DNA of 64,000 nt, taken from NCBI GenBank assembly GCA_944383695.1, contig CALWQP010000001.1, positions 62,001-126,000 on the forward strand. Reading direction: 5' to 3'. The first letter of the stretch is position 1, and each line of letters begins with the position of its first letter. Source of the stretch: an uncultured Mediterraneibacter sp. GTDB lineage: Bacteria; Bacillota; Clostridia; Lachnospirales; Lachnospiraceae. This document shows positions 9,029 through 17,344 of the stretch, one piece after another. Both the position numbers and the translations under genes were made by a program. Below the pieces are notes generated by a model that saw only the letters and a program-made list of their open reading frames with translations, was not told the DNA's origin and ran no database searches.

Positions 9029-9044
9029 TTTGTTCGGTAACTAA
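9029..9044. promoter_or_regulatory. candidate MarR operator
   Basis: TTTGTT and AACTAA flank CGGT, an imperfect 16-bp palindrome just downstream of the -10 element of the marR-ABC promoter. That is where a repressor would block initiation. Confidence 0.5.
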
Positions 9045-9049
9045 CAGTC

Positions 9050-9078
9050 AGTATATGCGGATAAAAAATTATTGTCAA
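9050..9078 (-). promoter_or_regulatory. promoter of the marR-ABC exporter operon
   Basis: A consensus TTGACA (9073-9078) and TATACT (9050-9055) with a 17-base spacer on the minus strand. Confidence 0.85.
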
Positions 9079-9094
9079 CACCAAAAATACACAA

Positions 9095-9135
9095 AAGAAA
9101 AACTTCCTGGCGCCAAAAAACCGGAAGTTTTTCTT
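9095..9135 (-). terminator. intrinsic terminator of the pilus/sortase operon
   Basis: Perfect 13-bp arms at 9095-9107 and 9123-9135 with a 15-base loop, followed on the minus strand by a T-rich stretch. The A-rich left arm could also make it work in the other direction. Confidence 0.8.
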
Positions 9136-9159
9136 AAAAATTTCTATTGACTCCTTGTT

Positions 9160-10080
9160 TTACTTTCCCTCTCTGTCCCCTGTAAGACGCTTTTTCTTCT
9201 GGTCTTTCCTTCTCTGCACCAGCCACACGGCAGCAAGCGCCGCACACAGCGCAAAGCAGACAGACAACGCCACTGTATCAAACAGACGCTCCCTCTTGAT
9301 CTCTCCTTCTGAAGAGACGTATGCGATGCCTGTCCGTCCCCGGAGCAGGTCCTCTCCGCAGCTCTCTTCCCCCTGACGGTCATCCGGCACCCTGTGGCAG
9401 TAGACTACATACCGCTGATAATTTTGGGTGTAAGGATGGCAGGTGACAAGCGTCAGCATATCCTCACCGGGTACAATCCTGACCGCGTCAATGTCGTCCG
9501 GCCTGATCACGATACTCTTCACCACTTCATACTCCAGCGTATCCCACAGATTGTCCACTTCCACCCTGTCCCCCGGCGCCAGCGCCTCAATATCCCGAAA
9601 CATGGGAATCCCGCTGTATCCTCTGTGGGCCGCGATCACGCAATTCGTATTTTCACCGCCGACAGGCATACTTGTCTGACTCAGCACCGCCGCTCCTCTG
9701 CTCATATTTTCCTCGGAGGCCCCGATATACAGCGGCAGTTTCTGGTCCATGGCCTCGATGGTGATATATCCGACCATGTGTTCCGGCAGTTCCGCCGCAT
9801 CAAGATCAAACGGATTCTGTTCGTAACTCCATGCGTCTTTCAGTTCCTTCTGGTCATCCGCATAAATGCGGGCATTATAATCCTGCATACAGCGTAAGAG
9901 TTCTGCATACGGTTCAGCTTCCGAAGCCTCCTCCGCCTGCTGCCTTTCCTCCTGAAACCGAGTAATTATCTCCTTATTCTCGTGATCAGAGATCAGCTTC
10001 CGTACATCAGGGTAGGAAAAAATCCCGAACCCTGTCAAAAACAGGATTCCCGCCAGGATAATAAGCACTCCTCTCTTCAT
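9160..10080 (-). CDS. class C sortase (pilus-type), second copy
   Basis: A 306-residue membrane transpeptidase. An N-terminal signal anchor (about residues 4-24), the sortase barrel with catalytic His in AAHRGYSG near 147, Cys in TLVTCHPYTQN near 213 and Arg in QRYVVYCHR near 221, then a C-terminal membrane helix and a basic tail (QRRKDQKKKR), the arrangement of pilin-polymerising SrtC enzymes. The lid position where SrtC proteins usually have DPW/DPF reads NPF. The ATG at 10080 follows AAAGGA by 8 bases; a GTG one codon upstream is less likely. It lies 27 bases after the first sortase. The two sortases may split the work between backbone polymerisation and attachment of the tip or wall anchoring. 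Confidence 0.92.
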   Translation of the reverse strand: MKRGVLIILAGILFLTGFGIFSYPDVRKLISDHENKEIITRFQEERQQAEEASEAEPYAELLRCMQDYNARIYADDQKELKDAWSYEQNPFDLDAAELPEHMVGYITIEAMDQKLPLYIGASEENMSRGAAVLSQTSMPVGGENTNCVIAAHRGYSGIPMFRDIEALAPGDRVEVDNLWDTLEYEVVKSIVIRPDDIDAVRIVPGEDMLTLVTCHPYTQNYQRYVVYCHRVPDDRQGEESCGEDLLRGRTGIAYVSSEGEIKRERLFDTVALSVCFALCAALAAVWLVQRRKDQKKKRLTGDREGK

Positions 10081-10107
10081 CACACATATCCTTTCCGGAC
10101 ACAGGCG

Positions 10108-10983
10108 TCAATTACCCGGCCTGTGCTGTTTCACTGTTTTTACTGCCTTTCCGCGTCTCCGCCTCAAAATTCCTGCCCCCACGGCCAGCACGGTTATCCC
10201 GGCAGGGATCGCGGCGAGATATATGCCTATCCAGGCGCGGTCCGCCTCCACCGCGGAGCTGTAGGCCTGAGCAGCTTCCTCCTCATAAGGCACCCTTGTC
10301 CCCCGCACCAGCAGGCGATGCGTATTTACCGCGTAGGGCGTACATGTCAGAAGGGTCACCAGATCCTTTCCTTCTTCCGGCTGGAGGAGCGACAGTTCTT
10401 CCGGTTCTATCACCTTGATCTGATCCACCTCATATGCCAGCGTCCGGTCAAGAATATGGATATAGAACGGGTCTCCCTCCACCATCTCATCCAGGCGGGT
10501 AAACAGCTCCGCGCTGGGCAGTCCTCTGTGGGCGCTGATAACAGAATGACGGTTCTCCCCGCCGACAGGGAGGGCTGTCATCTCCAGATGCCCGGCCCCT
10601 TTGGCCAGCACCTCCTCGCCCGTTCCATGATAGACCGGGAGGTAGACACTGATCTTTGGGATATCGATATACCCCATCACGCCGTCGCCTCCGATATTCA
10701 GGACTTCCCCATAATTATCCGGGAGCACATAGCCGCTCCCCATGATAAACGGATCATGCACCGGGTCCCCTGCCAGGTTCTCATTATAAGTCTGCGCTTC
10801 CTCCCACGCGGCGTCCAGCTCCTCCTGATCCAGATTCTCCACCTCAGCCTCATAGGTGCGTATCACTTTCTGCTGGTTTTTCTCCGCCAGAAGATTACTC
10901 ACCGCCGGATAAAGGAAAATCCCGGCGCCCGCCGCAAAAAGCAGCAGGGGCGCCAGGAACAACAACAGGTTCTTCTTATTCAT
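10108..10983 (-). CDS. class C sortase (pilus-type), first copy
   Basis: A 291-residue pilin polymerase. Features in order: N-terminal membrane anchor (residues 5-25), a lid segment with DPFIM near residue 77, catalytic His in SAHRGLPSA near 148, Cys in TLLTCTPYAVN near 210, Arg in HRLLVRGTR near 221, and a C-terminal membrane helix (about 250-272) followed by RRRRGK. The start overlaps the backbone pilin stop (ATGA), so the enzyme is coupled to its substrate gene. By family knowledge it cleaves LPxTG-type signals and joins the threonine to a lysine of the next pilin subunit. Confidence 0.94.
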   Translation of the reverse strand: MNKKNLLLFLAPLLLFAAGAGIFLYPAVSNLLAEKNQQKVIRTYEAEVENLDQEELDAAWEEAQTYNENLAGDPVHDPFIMGSGYVLPDNYGEVLNIGGDGVMGYIDIPKISVYLPVYHGTGEEVLAKGAGHLEMTALPVGGENRHSVISAHRGLPSAELFTRLDEMVEGDPFYIHILDRTLAYEVDQIKVIEPEELSLLQPEEGKDLVTLLTCTPYAVNTHRLLVRGTRVPYEEEAAQAYSSAVEADRAWIGIYLAAIPAGITVLAVGAGILRRRRGKAVKTVKQHRPGN

Positions 10984-12635
10984 GCCTGGATGTTTCTCTT
11001 TCTTACAGCCACAATGACCAGTAAGACCGCTCCGCCCATGAGCAGGATTCCCGCGATCGTAAAGAGCGCGGTTCCCATACCGCCGGTTACAGGAAGGTCA
11101 AAACTGCCGTCCTCATCATAAAGTACGTTCGAGAATTGGAAGCTGACCACATTTTCGTTGATCACGACTTCGGAAACTTCTCCCGCATTGACTGCAGCGG
11201 ATGTATATGTGACCTCTGTTTTTCCCTGACCCTGATCAAGCACTCCAAGCTCCGGCTCTGTGTCTGTCAGCCGGACCTCGATGGCTTCATCGGGAAGGAC
11301 ATATCCGTCTGGAGCCACTGTTTCCTTCAGATAATATGTCCCCAGATCAAGGCCCTGGATCTTTAATCCCCAGCCGAGACCGCCGCCCAGCTCAGCCACT
11401 TCAAGGTCTGTTGTTTTCACAACTTCGGGATTTGCTCTCTCCTCTGCTGTGGGCAGTCTGTATATGCCGTTTTCCGATACAAATTCGACTGCGCTTCCGC
11501 CTTTCTCTTTGCTCAGATTGAATACAGCGCCTTCCGGAGTGTCACCTTTTTCCACAGTCTTGACCAGACTGATGCCATATGTGTAGACCTCCTCCTCTGT
11601 CTCTGTCTTGCTGTCGCTGTCATCATACGGATCGTTTGTGTATCCGACGAAAGCCTTGTTTCCCAGCGCATCCGCCTCAAACGCGTTTTCATTTACTGTC
11701 GCTGTATATTTTACAACGATTTCAGACGCATTCGCATAAGCTTCCGCGAGCTCTTTATAATGCGCTGTCATATCAATTGTAAATGAATTTTCCACGCTTG
11801 TGTCCAGACTATAATATTGAGAATCCATCTCATTTCCATCCACAAAGATCTTGATGCTGTCTTTATTTAACGTAAGTCCGTCTGACAGCGTATCGCCTAT
11901 GACAAATCTTGTCACAGTCGCATTTTCAGGATAGCGCGGAATATCAGCGGTCAGCCTGTAAGGAACCGTATCTCCCACAGCCACAGAGCCGTCGCTTTCA
12001 CCCTCGCCTTCTGCATCCAGCTCTTTATCGATATCAGGCGCGCTTCCTTTCAGCACTGCCGCGGCGTCGCTGACAGACCATTCTTCGCCGTCATAGCTGG
12101 GGAATACATTCGCCACTGACGGCTTATAGTTATTCACTCCTTCCTTCGGCTGTGCGCTCAAAAGATACTGACCCATCGGCACGGTGACAGAAGCTGTTCC
12201 CTGAGCATTGATCTCAGCTTTGCCCGCTGCCGTCAGCTCCGGTCCGTCCTGTCCGAGAACAGCCTGATAGAACGCGCTCAGTTCCGCCGCCGATGCTTTA
12301 AAATAAGCGTCTGTCACGGCATTGTCATTCTCTGTGTCAATGTAATGGCCGTATTCTTCCGCGCCATTGCCCATCAGATAATCCGCCATCTCCTCTGTCC
12401 ATGTATATACCGGCTCTGTGGGCTGCTGATTCTCATGATCAAAGTTGACTTCGATCACTTTATAAGCAGTGACCGTCGTCCCCGCATCTGTTGTAAGGCC
12501 ATTGATCGTAATGGTCCCTGTGTCCGTCGGCTGGATCGCGGCGGACACTGTCAGGCTCATGGTCATCATTGTCACAATTGAAAGGCACAATGCCATAAGC
12601 TTTGAAACTGTGGATCTTCTCCGTTTCCTTTTCAT
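10980..12635 (-). CDS. LPVTG-anchored backbone pilin with isopeptide-forming CnaB-type domains
   Basis: A 551-residue secreted surface protein. A signal peptide ends near residue 33 (MTMSLTVSAA). An N-terminal domain resembles FimA/SpaA pilin D1. A middle domain (about 200-350, VGDTVPYRLTADIPRYPENATV) is typical of isopeptide-stabilised fimbrial shafts. A C-terminal SpaA/CnaB domain carries the E-box-like YYLKETVAPDGY near 445. LPVTG near 513 is followed by a membrane helix and RKRN, the cell-wall sorting signal. At the place where fimbrial shafts usually read xVxVYPK, this one reads VANVFPS, so the lysine used for polymerisation is not obvious. The SD (AAAGAGGAGGAGAG) is strong, consistent with a major subunit. 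Confidence 0.9.
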   Translation of the reverse strand: MKRKRRRSTVSKLMALCLSIVTMMTMSLTVSAAIQPTDTGTITINGLTTDAGTTVTAYKVIEVNFDHENQQPTEPVYTWTEEMADYLMGNGAEEYGHYIDTENDNAVTDAYFKASAAELSAFYQAVLGQDGPELTAAGKAEINAQGTASVTVPMGQYLLSAQPKEGVNNYKPSVANVFPSYDGEEWSVSDAAAVLKGSAPDIDKELDAEGEGESDGSVAVGDTVPYRLTADIPRYPENATVTRFVIGDTLSDGLTLNKDSIKIFVDGNEMDSQYYSLDTSVENSFTIDMTAHYKELAEAYANASEIVVKYTATVNENAFEADALGNKAFVGYTNDPYDDSDSKTETEEEVYTYGISLVKTVEKGDTPEGAVFNLSKEKGGSAVEFVSENGIYRLPTAEERANPEVVKTTDLEVAELGGGLGWGLKIQGLDLGTYYLKETVAPDGYVLPDEAIEVRLTDTEPELGVLDQGQGKTEVTYTSAAVNAGEVSEVVINENVVSFQFSNVLYDEDGSFDLPVTGGMGTALFTIAGILLMGGAVLLVIVAVRKRNIQA

Positions 12636-12666
12636 AGAAACTCTCCTCCTCTTTCATAAATGATTT

Positions 12667-12715
12667 TTGAATATTGATATATAATATCTCAAGGGCTTTG
12701 GCGCCCAATATTCAA
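12667..12715 (-). promoter_or_regulatory. stem-loop between tip adhesin and backbone pilin
   Basis: TTGAATATTG (12667-12676) and its exact complement CAATATTCAA (12706-12715) enclose a 29-base loop that holds a second near-palindrome (12674-12692). It has no T-run, so it is not a classical terminator; an mRNA processing or stabilising structure upstream of the abundant pilin is plausible. Confidence 0.5.
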
Positions 12716-12736
12716 CCTGTTGATCCCCGGCGTATT

Positions 12737-15700
12737 TTACGGACTGCCTCCGGCTCTTTTTCTCCGGTTCACATACCACCATACACCGCCGCTGATCCCA
12801 ACGGCCATGAGGACTCCCCCCATGACCAGGAATAGCCTGATGCCGATGTTTCCGGAAAACGGCAGTTCGCCGGGCTCATAATTCCTGACTCTGTAAAAGA
12901 CCTTTTCGGTTCCCTCTATCGGGATTCCCTCCTTTACATATTCAAATGCTGGAGTGACTGCCGCCTTGACGGAGCCGCTGATTCCGAACGCCTTTTTATC
13001 CTTCTCATAAGTCAGGATCCACTGTCCTTTCGGAAGCACATAACCGCCGGGAGCCATGTATTCGACCAGCCGGTATTCCGATGAGATATCAAGGCCGTCA
13101 AAACTCACAAGTCCGGTTCCTTCTGCTGATCCTGCACCTGCCCCGGCTGCCTTCCAGCACGTCTCCTCTCCGTTCGTCACTCCGGTTATGATGCCCTTAC
13201 CGTCGATCACGAGCAGATCGTCTGAGTGTTTATGTTCACTGTTCTCACACACCAGCTCATACAGAGCGAACCGCGCTCCTCCAAGCCCCCGATCCTGCGC
13301 ATCTGTTTTCTGGAAAGAAAACCCTGACACCGGTTCGTAGGTGTTCACAAACTTCACGCTGACGCTTCCGGTATTGGTGATCGTAAGGGGATCTGTCTCA
13401 TTTCCATTCTGAAAGCCTCCGTCTCCTGTATCGTAGGCTGTGGAGTACCCTTCTTTTTCCGCTTCCGCCGCAGTGATCTCCGCTCCCTCCGGGAGCTCCA
13501 GTATGGTGATGCTCTCACCGTCCTGAAGTCTGATCTCTGCCTTCCCGCTGCTGTCAAACTCCACTTTTCCTGATTGCGGATTACCATTGCCTGGACTTTC
13601 AGACGTACGATACAGTCCCTGCAGCGCCACCCCATTTATTGTTCCTGTCAGCGTGAAGGTAAACTCCTCATCATCCGGAGCCGCGCTCATCTCATCAACG
13701 ACTTTCTTGCTGACAGTCAGGCTTCCGACCCTCTCATTGGTCACCTGCACGGTGACTGTACCGGAGAAAAGAGCGGTAAGGTCTCTGTCGCCCAAATTCT
13801 CTTTCAGACTCTGGCTTTCTTCACTTTCATGAGTAAAGCACTGACGGATCGCCAGCCGCGTCCATCCGCTCGAAGCCCTTAATGTCAGCGGATATACGGT
13901 TCCCCCGGCAGTTGCTTCGGGTCCATACTCCAGCGCCGCTCCTGCTGCCTGATACTGAAGATGTGTCTCATCACCGGGCCCTTCCCATTGAGTCCCATCG
14001 GCGTCCGGCAAGTCGGTTGTGCTTGTCAGAAGCTTTGCCCTGATATCATGGAGGGTCGTATCCACACCGTCATCAGCGGCAAACTGCACCATAGTCTTTA
14101 CGATGGAGCCTACGCCCCGCAGGACGTCCACGCCGTCACTGTCATTTCCCGCATCTGCATACACTCCCGTACTGTCCACAATGATCTTTGTCACAGTCTC
14201 ATTCCTCTTATACCCATCCGGCGCGTCTGTCTCCACCAGGTAATATGTTCCCGCCGGCAGCACATTGCCAGCCGCGTCCTCTGTAGGGAAGATCCCGCCC
14301 CCTGCCAGATCAATAGGATCCTGATTCTCTTTGCTCAGATTTCTCGTGATCAGTCGGTCCTTCACCTCCGGTTCGCTCCCGGTACCCGGCTCTTCCGAGT
14401 ATAGAGTAAATTCCGCTCCTTCCACAGGATTTCCCTGCTCATCCACCTTCTGCACCATCAGCTGATTCTTGATGTTCGGCACATAGAGCCGCGCCGCAAA
14501 CTCGCGGGAGAACTCTGTCCCGGCGTTTTCTTCTATATGCACGATATCTTCCGCACTGCCGATCTCCTCCAGACTGCCGGTCCCTTCTGCGTAAAAATAC
14601 ATGACCGTAAACATTGGCTTATCTTGACTTGCACTTCCGCTGTCCTGCATGAAATAATAATTCCTGATATCCCCCGGCATGTTCTCGATCTCCGCCTTGT
14701 AAGCGCCGCTGGAATCGATCTGAAAAAGATACGGATTTGCCTTCGCGGCAGCAAGGATGCTCTCCTTGCCCGAAGACTCCGCCACATGCCAGCCGGCCTT
14801 TACCGGGTCGCCCGAGACCGGGCGCCAGTCATCCAGGCTATTAGGGTTCGGAGTTCCTGAGCCAACATATTTCATCACCACCCCGAACATGGTGCCCCTG
14901 CCATCACTGATCGGATACTTTTTAACTACCTGATTGGGCGCTTTTGCCGTCAGCTTGGCGCTTGCATAGGAACCGGTATCCCAATGATTTGCTGACAGGA
15001 GGACGATATTTCCGTTTTTTTCGTACATATAAAGGTGCATCTCACCCGCCGAACGGTATCCCTGCGGAACCGTCCGCTCACGCAGCACCAGGTATTTTAC
15101 GCCCCGCTCATATAAATCATTCAGGCTGACCGTATATCCGTCTTTGTCCACAAGGATAAAACTCCCGGAGGAATCTGTAGTGCCCGAAGCGACAGCTTCC
15201 CCATCTGTCATGTAAGAGCAGTTCGCCTTATAAAGGTCAAACACTGCCCCCGGCACCGGGTCCCCTAGCTGGTCAACCTTGATGACGTCGCTTTCAGGTA
15301 CTGTAACCAGATTAAACTTAAGGGACATGTTGGAGGCGGTGTTGCCCCTCTCAAGATAATAAAATTTCAAGGTATGATATGTGTCATCGGCAAACGTCTT
15401 TCCTGCGAACCCGGATGTGTCTTTATCTGCGGCATCAAATTTATCCAAGAGCGTTCCAGCTGATTTACCCTGGATATAGATCTTTCCTGTCTGGAAGTTG
15501 ATGGACAGGGATGCCTTGTCATGGATCCCTCCTAGGTCAGCCACCAGCACATCGTCGATGAATACCCACACATCATCATCACCGGAAAATTCATATGTCA
15601 CAGCCTTGCTTTGATCGGGACTCGTATGCCCTCCATACTGCTGGATAAAACGAGTGCTCATGGTCACGCCGAAATAGTGGTTCTTGCCGTTATAACTCGT

Positions 15701-16984
15701 TCCGTTGTCCCAAATGTCGCCCCACCGCTCATTAAAAGCGTCTGTCGCGGCATTAAACGGAAAAAACTGCCCCGCTGTTATCAGATTACTACCGTTATAA
15801 TACGGCAGTCCTGCCTTTTTATAGAGCGCAAAGGCATTGGAGCCCGGATAAAACGCCGCGTAGTTTTTCTCGCTGTCGTAGTAATAATAGCCTTCATTAT
15901 CAACCTGGAGCAGACCGTCCACATCCGCATAGGCGATTTTTCCCTTATGCTCATAATCAGGGTCAAACAGATATCTCAGGGACTCCTCACCATCCCGCCC
16001 ATGCCATCCTGTATCCAGATCATTCAGGCGGGGATAGCCGTCCTCGCCGATTCGGTTTGCCACGATCCCCTGATACGGTCCGTTCCCGGTTCCTGTATAA
16101 TCATTCCATTCGCCCGGATAATCATTGCCGCCTTCCTTTCGAAAGTTGAGGGCATGCCCGGCATTGATCCCTTTGTCAGACACATTTCCGTCATCACTCC
16201 CATCATCTGTTTCCCGCTCGTATAACCAGTAATCAAACAGGTTGATCGCGGTCCCGGATGTATCTGCGTTGTTTTCAACGATATATTCTTTCAGCGCAGC
16301 ATTCTCCAGGGTGCCTGTGGGAAGTGTGAGCGTTTCCGCTCCTGCTGCTTCCACCGTTACCTCCAGCGGCGCGGCCTCTTCCCCCAGACAGTACTCGCCG
16401 CTGATATCCGCGGAAATCGTATATGTACCGTTGGTCATGCCCGCTTCCGGTATGGACGATACATCCCACAGGATATCGAGCGTCAGGGAGTCTCCCTCTG
16501 GAGTCACCGCGCTGATCCGCGCCGGAAGCATGTCCAGCAGCGACTCTCGCGTCACCGGGTTCTCCCCGCCGGCTCCCGGAACGGTGAGTATCCATCTGCC
16601 ATCCGCGTTCTGCAGAACGCCCTCTTCGTCTATCCAGCCCCAGTCCGAGATTTCTGCCAGCCCTGCTCCTTCCAGGTCCTCTGACACTCCTGATCCTTCC
16701 GATGCCACTGATGTTGCGATATCTTCCGGCTCCGGAGCTGTTTCTGTATCCTGCACATCTTCCGGCTCTAAGGCTGTTTCTGTCCCCTGCACATCTTCCG
16801 GCTCAGTCCCGGCATTCTCACCGTCTGAGTTCCGGATTTCTCCTCCCGCCTCAGCACTGCCGCCGGATGCCACCTCATAAGCCTGTCCCTGCGCGCCATC
16901 GGCAAAAGCGGAGATGCCGCCTGATGAGAAAATCAGAACCAGCGCCAGCGCCCCGGCAAAGATGCGCCCTCTTTTCCCATACAT
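12737..16984 (-). CDS. large LPxTG-type pilus tip adhesin with a fibro-slime/PA14-like domain
   Basis: A 1415-residue secreted protein and first gene of the pilus operon. Order: signal peptide (1-30); acidic linker with 12-residue repeats (EPEDVQ-TETA, about 55-95); a domain around 350-600 with DDDVWVFIDDVLVADLGGIH near 470, characteristic of fibro-slime/PA14-like adhesive domains; a SpaA/CnaB domain (VPGAVFDLYKA to LRERTVPQGYRS); a second one with YYLVETDAPDGY near 918; a Spy0128-like domain (GSLTVSKKVVDE to FVNTYEP); a third SpaA domain; then the sorting signal LPFSG near 1374, a membrane helix and RRKRAGG. The frame can begin at a GTG at 16996, but ATG 16984 is preferred. It likely provides host or mucin binding at the fibre tip. 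Confidence 0.9.
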   Translation of the reverse strand: MYGKRGRIFAGALALVLIFSSGGISAFADGAQGQAYEVASGGSAEAGGEIRNSDGENAGTEPEDVQGTETALEPEDVQDTETAPEPEDIATSVASEGSGVSEDLEGAGLAEISDWGWIDEEGVLQNADGRWILTVPGAGGENPVTRESLLDMLPARISAVTPEGDSLTLDILWDVSSIPEAGMTNGTYTISADISGEYCLGEEAAPLEVTVEAAGAETLTLPTGTLENAALKEYIVENNADTSGTAINLFDYWLYERETDDGSDDGNVSDKGINAGHALNFRKEGGNDYPGEWNDYTGTGNGPYQGIVANRIGEDGYPRLNDLDTGWHGRDGEESLRYLFDPDYEHKGKIAYADVDGLLQVDNEGYYYYDSEKNYAAFYPGSNAFALYKKAGLPYYNGSNLITAGQFFPFNAATDAFNERWGDIWDNGTSYNGKNHYFGVTMSTRFIQQYGGHTSPDQSKAVTYEFSGDDDVWVFIDDVLVADLGGIHDKASLSINFQTGKIYIQGKSAGTLLDKFDAADKDTSGFAGKTFADDTYHTLKFYYLERGNTASNMSLKFNLVTVPESDVIKVDQLGDPVPGAVFDLYKANCSYMTDGEAVASGTTDSSGSFILVDKDGYTVSLNDLYERGVKYLVLRERTVPQGYRSAGEMHLYMYEKNGNIVLLSANHWDTGSYASAKLTAKAPNQVVKKYPISDGRGTMFGVVMKYVGSGTPNPNSLDDWRPVSGDPVKAGWHVAESSGKESILAAAKANPYLFQIDSSGAYKAEIENMPGDIRNYYFMQDSGSASQDKPMFTVMYFYAEGTGSLEEIGSAEDIVHIEENAGTEFSREFAARLYVPNIKNQLMVQKVDEQGNPVEGAEFTLYSEEPGTGSEPEVKDRLITRNLSKENQDPIDLAGGGIFPTEDAAGNVLPAGTYYLVETDAPDGYKRNETVTKIIVDSTGVYADAGNDSDGVDVLRGVGSIVKTMVQFAADDGVDTTLHDIRAKLLTSTTDLPDADGTQWEGPGDETHLQYQAAGAALEYGPEATAGGTVYPLTLRASSGWTRLAIRQCFTHESEESQSLKENLGDRDLTALFSGTVTVQVTNERVGSLTVSKKVVDEMSAAPDDEEFTFTLTGTINGVALQGLYRTSESPGNGNPQSGKVEFDSSGKAEIRLQDGESITILELPEGAEITAAEAEKEGYSTAYDTGDGGFQNGNETDPLTITNTGSVSVKFVNTYEPVSGFSFQKTDAQDRGLGGARFALYELVCENSEHKHSDDLLVIDGKGIITGVTNGEETCWKAAGAGAGSAEGTGLVSFDGLDISSEYRLVEYMAPGGYVLPKGQWILTYEKDKKAFGISGSVKAAVTPAFEYVKEGIPIEGTEKVFYRVRNYEPGELPFSGNIGIRLFLVMGGVLMAVGISGGVWWYVNRRKRAGGSP
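16721..16804 (-). repeat. 36-bp in-frame tandem repeat in the adhesin gene
   Basis: ATCTTCCGGCTC recurs at 16721, 16757 and 16793, a 36-base period encoding a 12-residue acidic unit (EPEDVQ-TETA-x). The copy number could vary between strains without shifting the frame. Confidence 0.8.
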
Positions 16985-17082
16985 TCCTGTTATCACTCCC
17001 TTACATTTTTGTTCGGGTCATAGCTCACAACCACATACTAATAATTATGTGATGCATTTTTATATTATGATGGTTTACGTTC

Positions 17083-17102
17083 GCCCTGATTTTTGCCCTG
17101 AT
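17083..17102 (-). promoter_or_regulatory. direct-repeat candidate activator site upstream of the pilus operon
   Basis: Two copies of GCCCTGAT spaced 12 bases apart lie where the -35 region of the pilus promoter is expected. The poor -35 match and the repeat together suggest activator-dependent expression; the regulator is not identified. Confidence 0.4.
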
Positions 17103-17306
17103 ACAGGAAAATGAGGCGGGTTTTGTCAGGATATAACTTTTTTTATTTGATTTCGAAGAAAATTCCTGAATCATGGGAGACAATAAATACCAATCCTTCA
17201 AGGTGAGGAAATCTGAAATTATTTAATACATCCGCTTTCCATAATTTATGAATAATCTTTGAGGGATTTTTTAATCAGAATTGTAGAAAGTTTCCTCTAA
17301 AAAATG

Positions 17307-17312
17307 TATAAT
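17307..17312 (+). promoter_or_regulatory. -10 element of the glgC promoter
   Basis: A perfect TATAAT lies 33 bases before the glgC ATG. There is no good -35 at 17 bases (TAGAAA); TTGTAG is 20 bases upstream. Confidence 0.55.
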
Positions 17313-17344
17313 AAAGATATTAATAATGAAAGAGAGGGCTCATT

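Larger units (their letters stand above)
16985..17344. other. divergent intergenic region between the pilus operon and glgC
   Basis: This 360-bp gap is AT-rich. It holds the glgC promoter near its right end and the regulatory region of the pilus operon on its left. A direct repeat GCCCTGAT (17083-17090 and 17095-17102) with a 12-base period lies upstream of a possible minus-strand -10 (CATAAT, 17064-17069). No reading frame with a plausible ribosome-binding site was seen. Confidence 0.5.
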
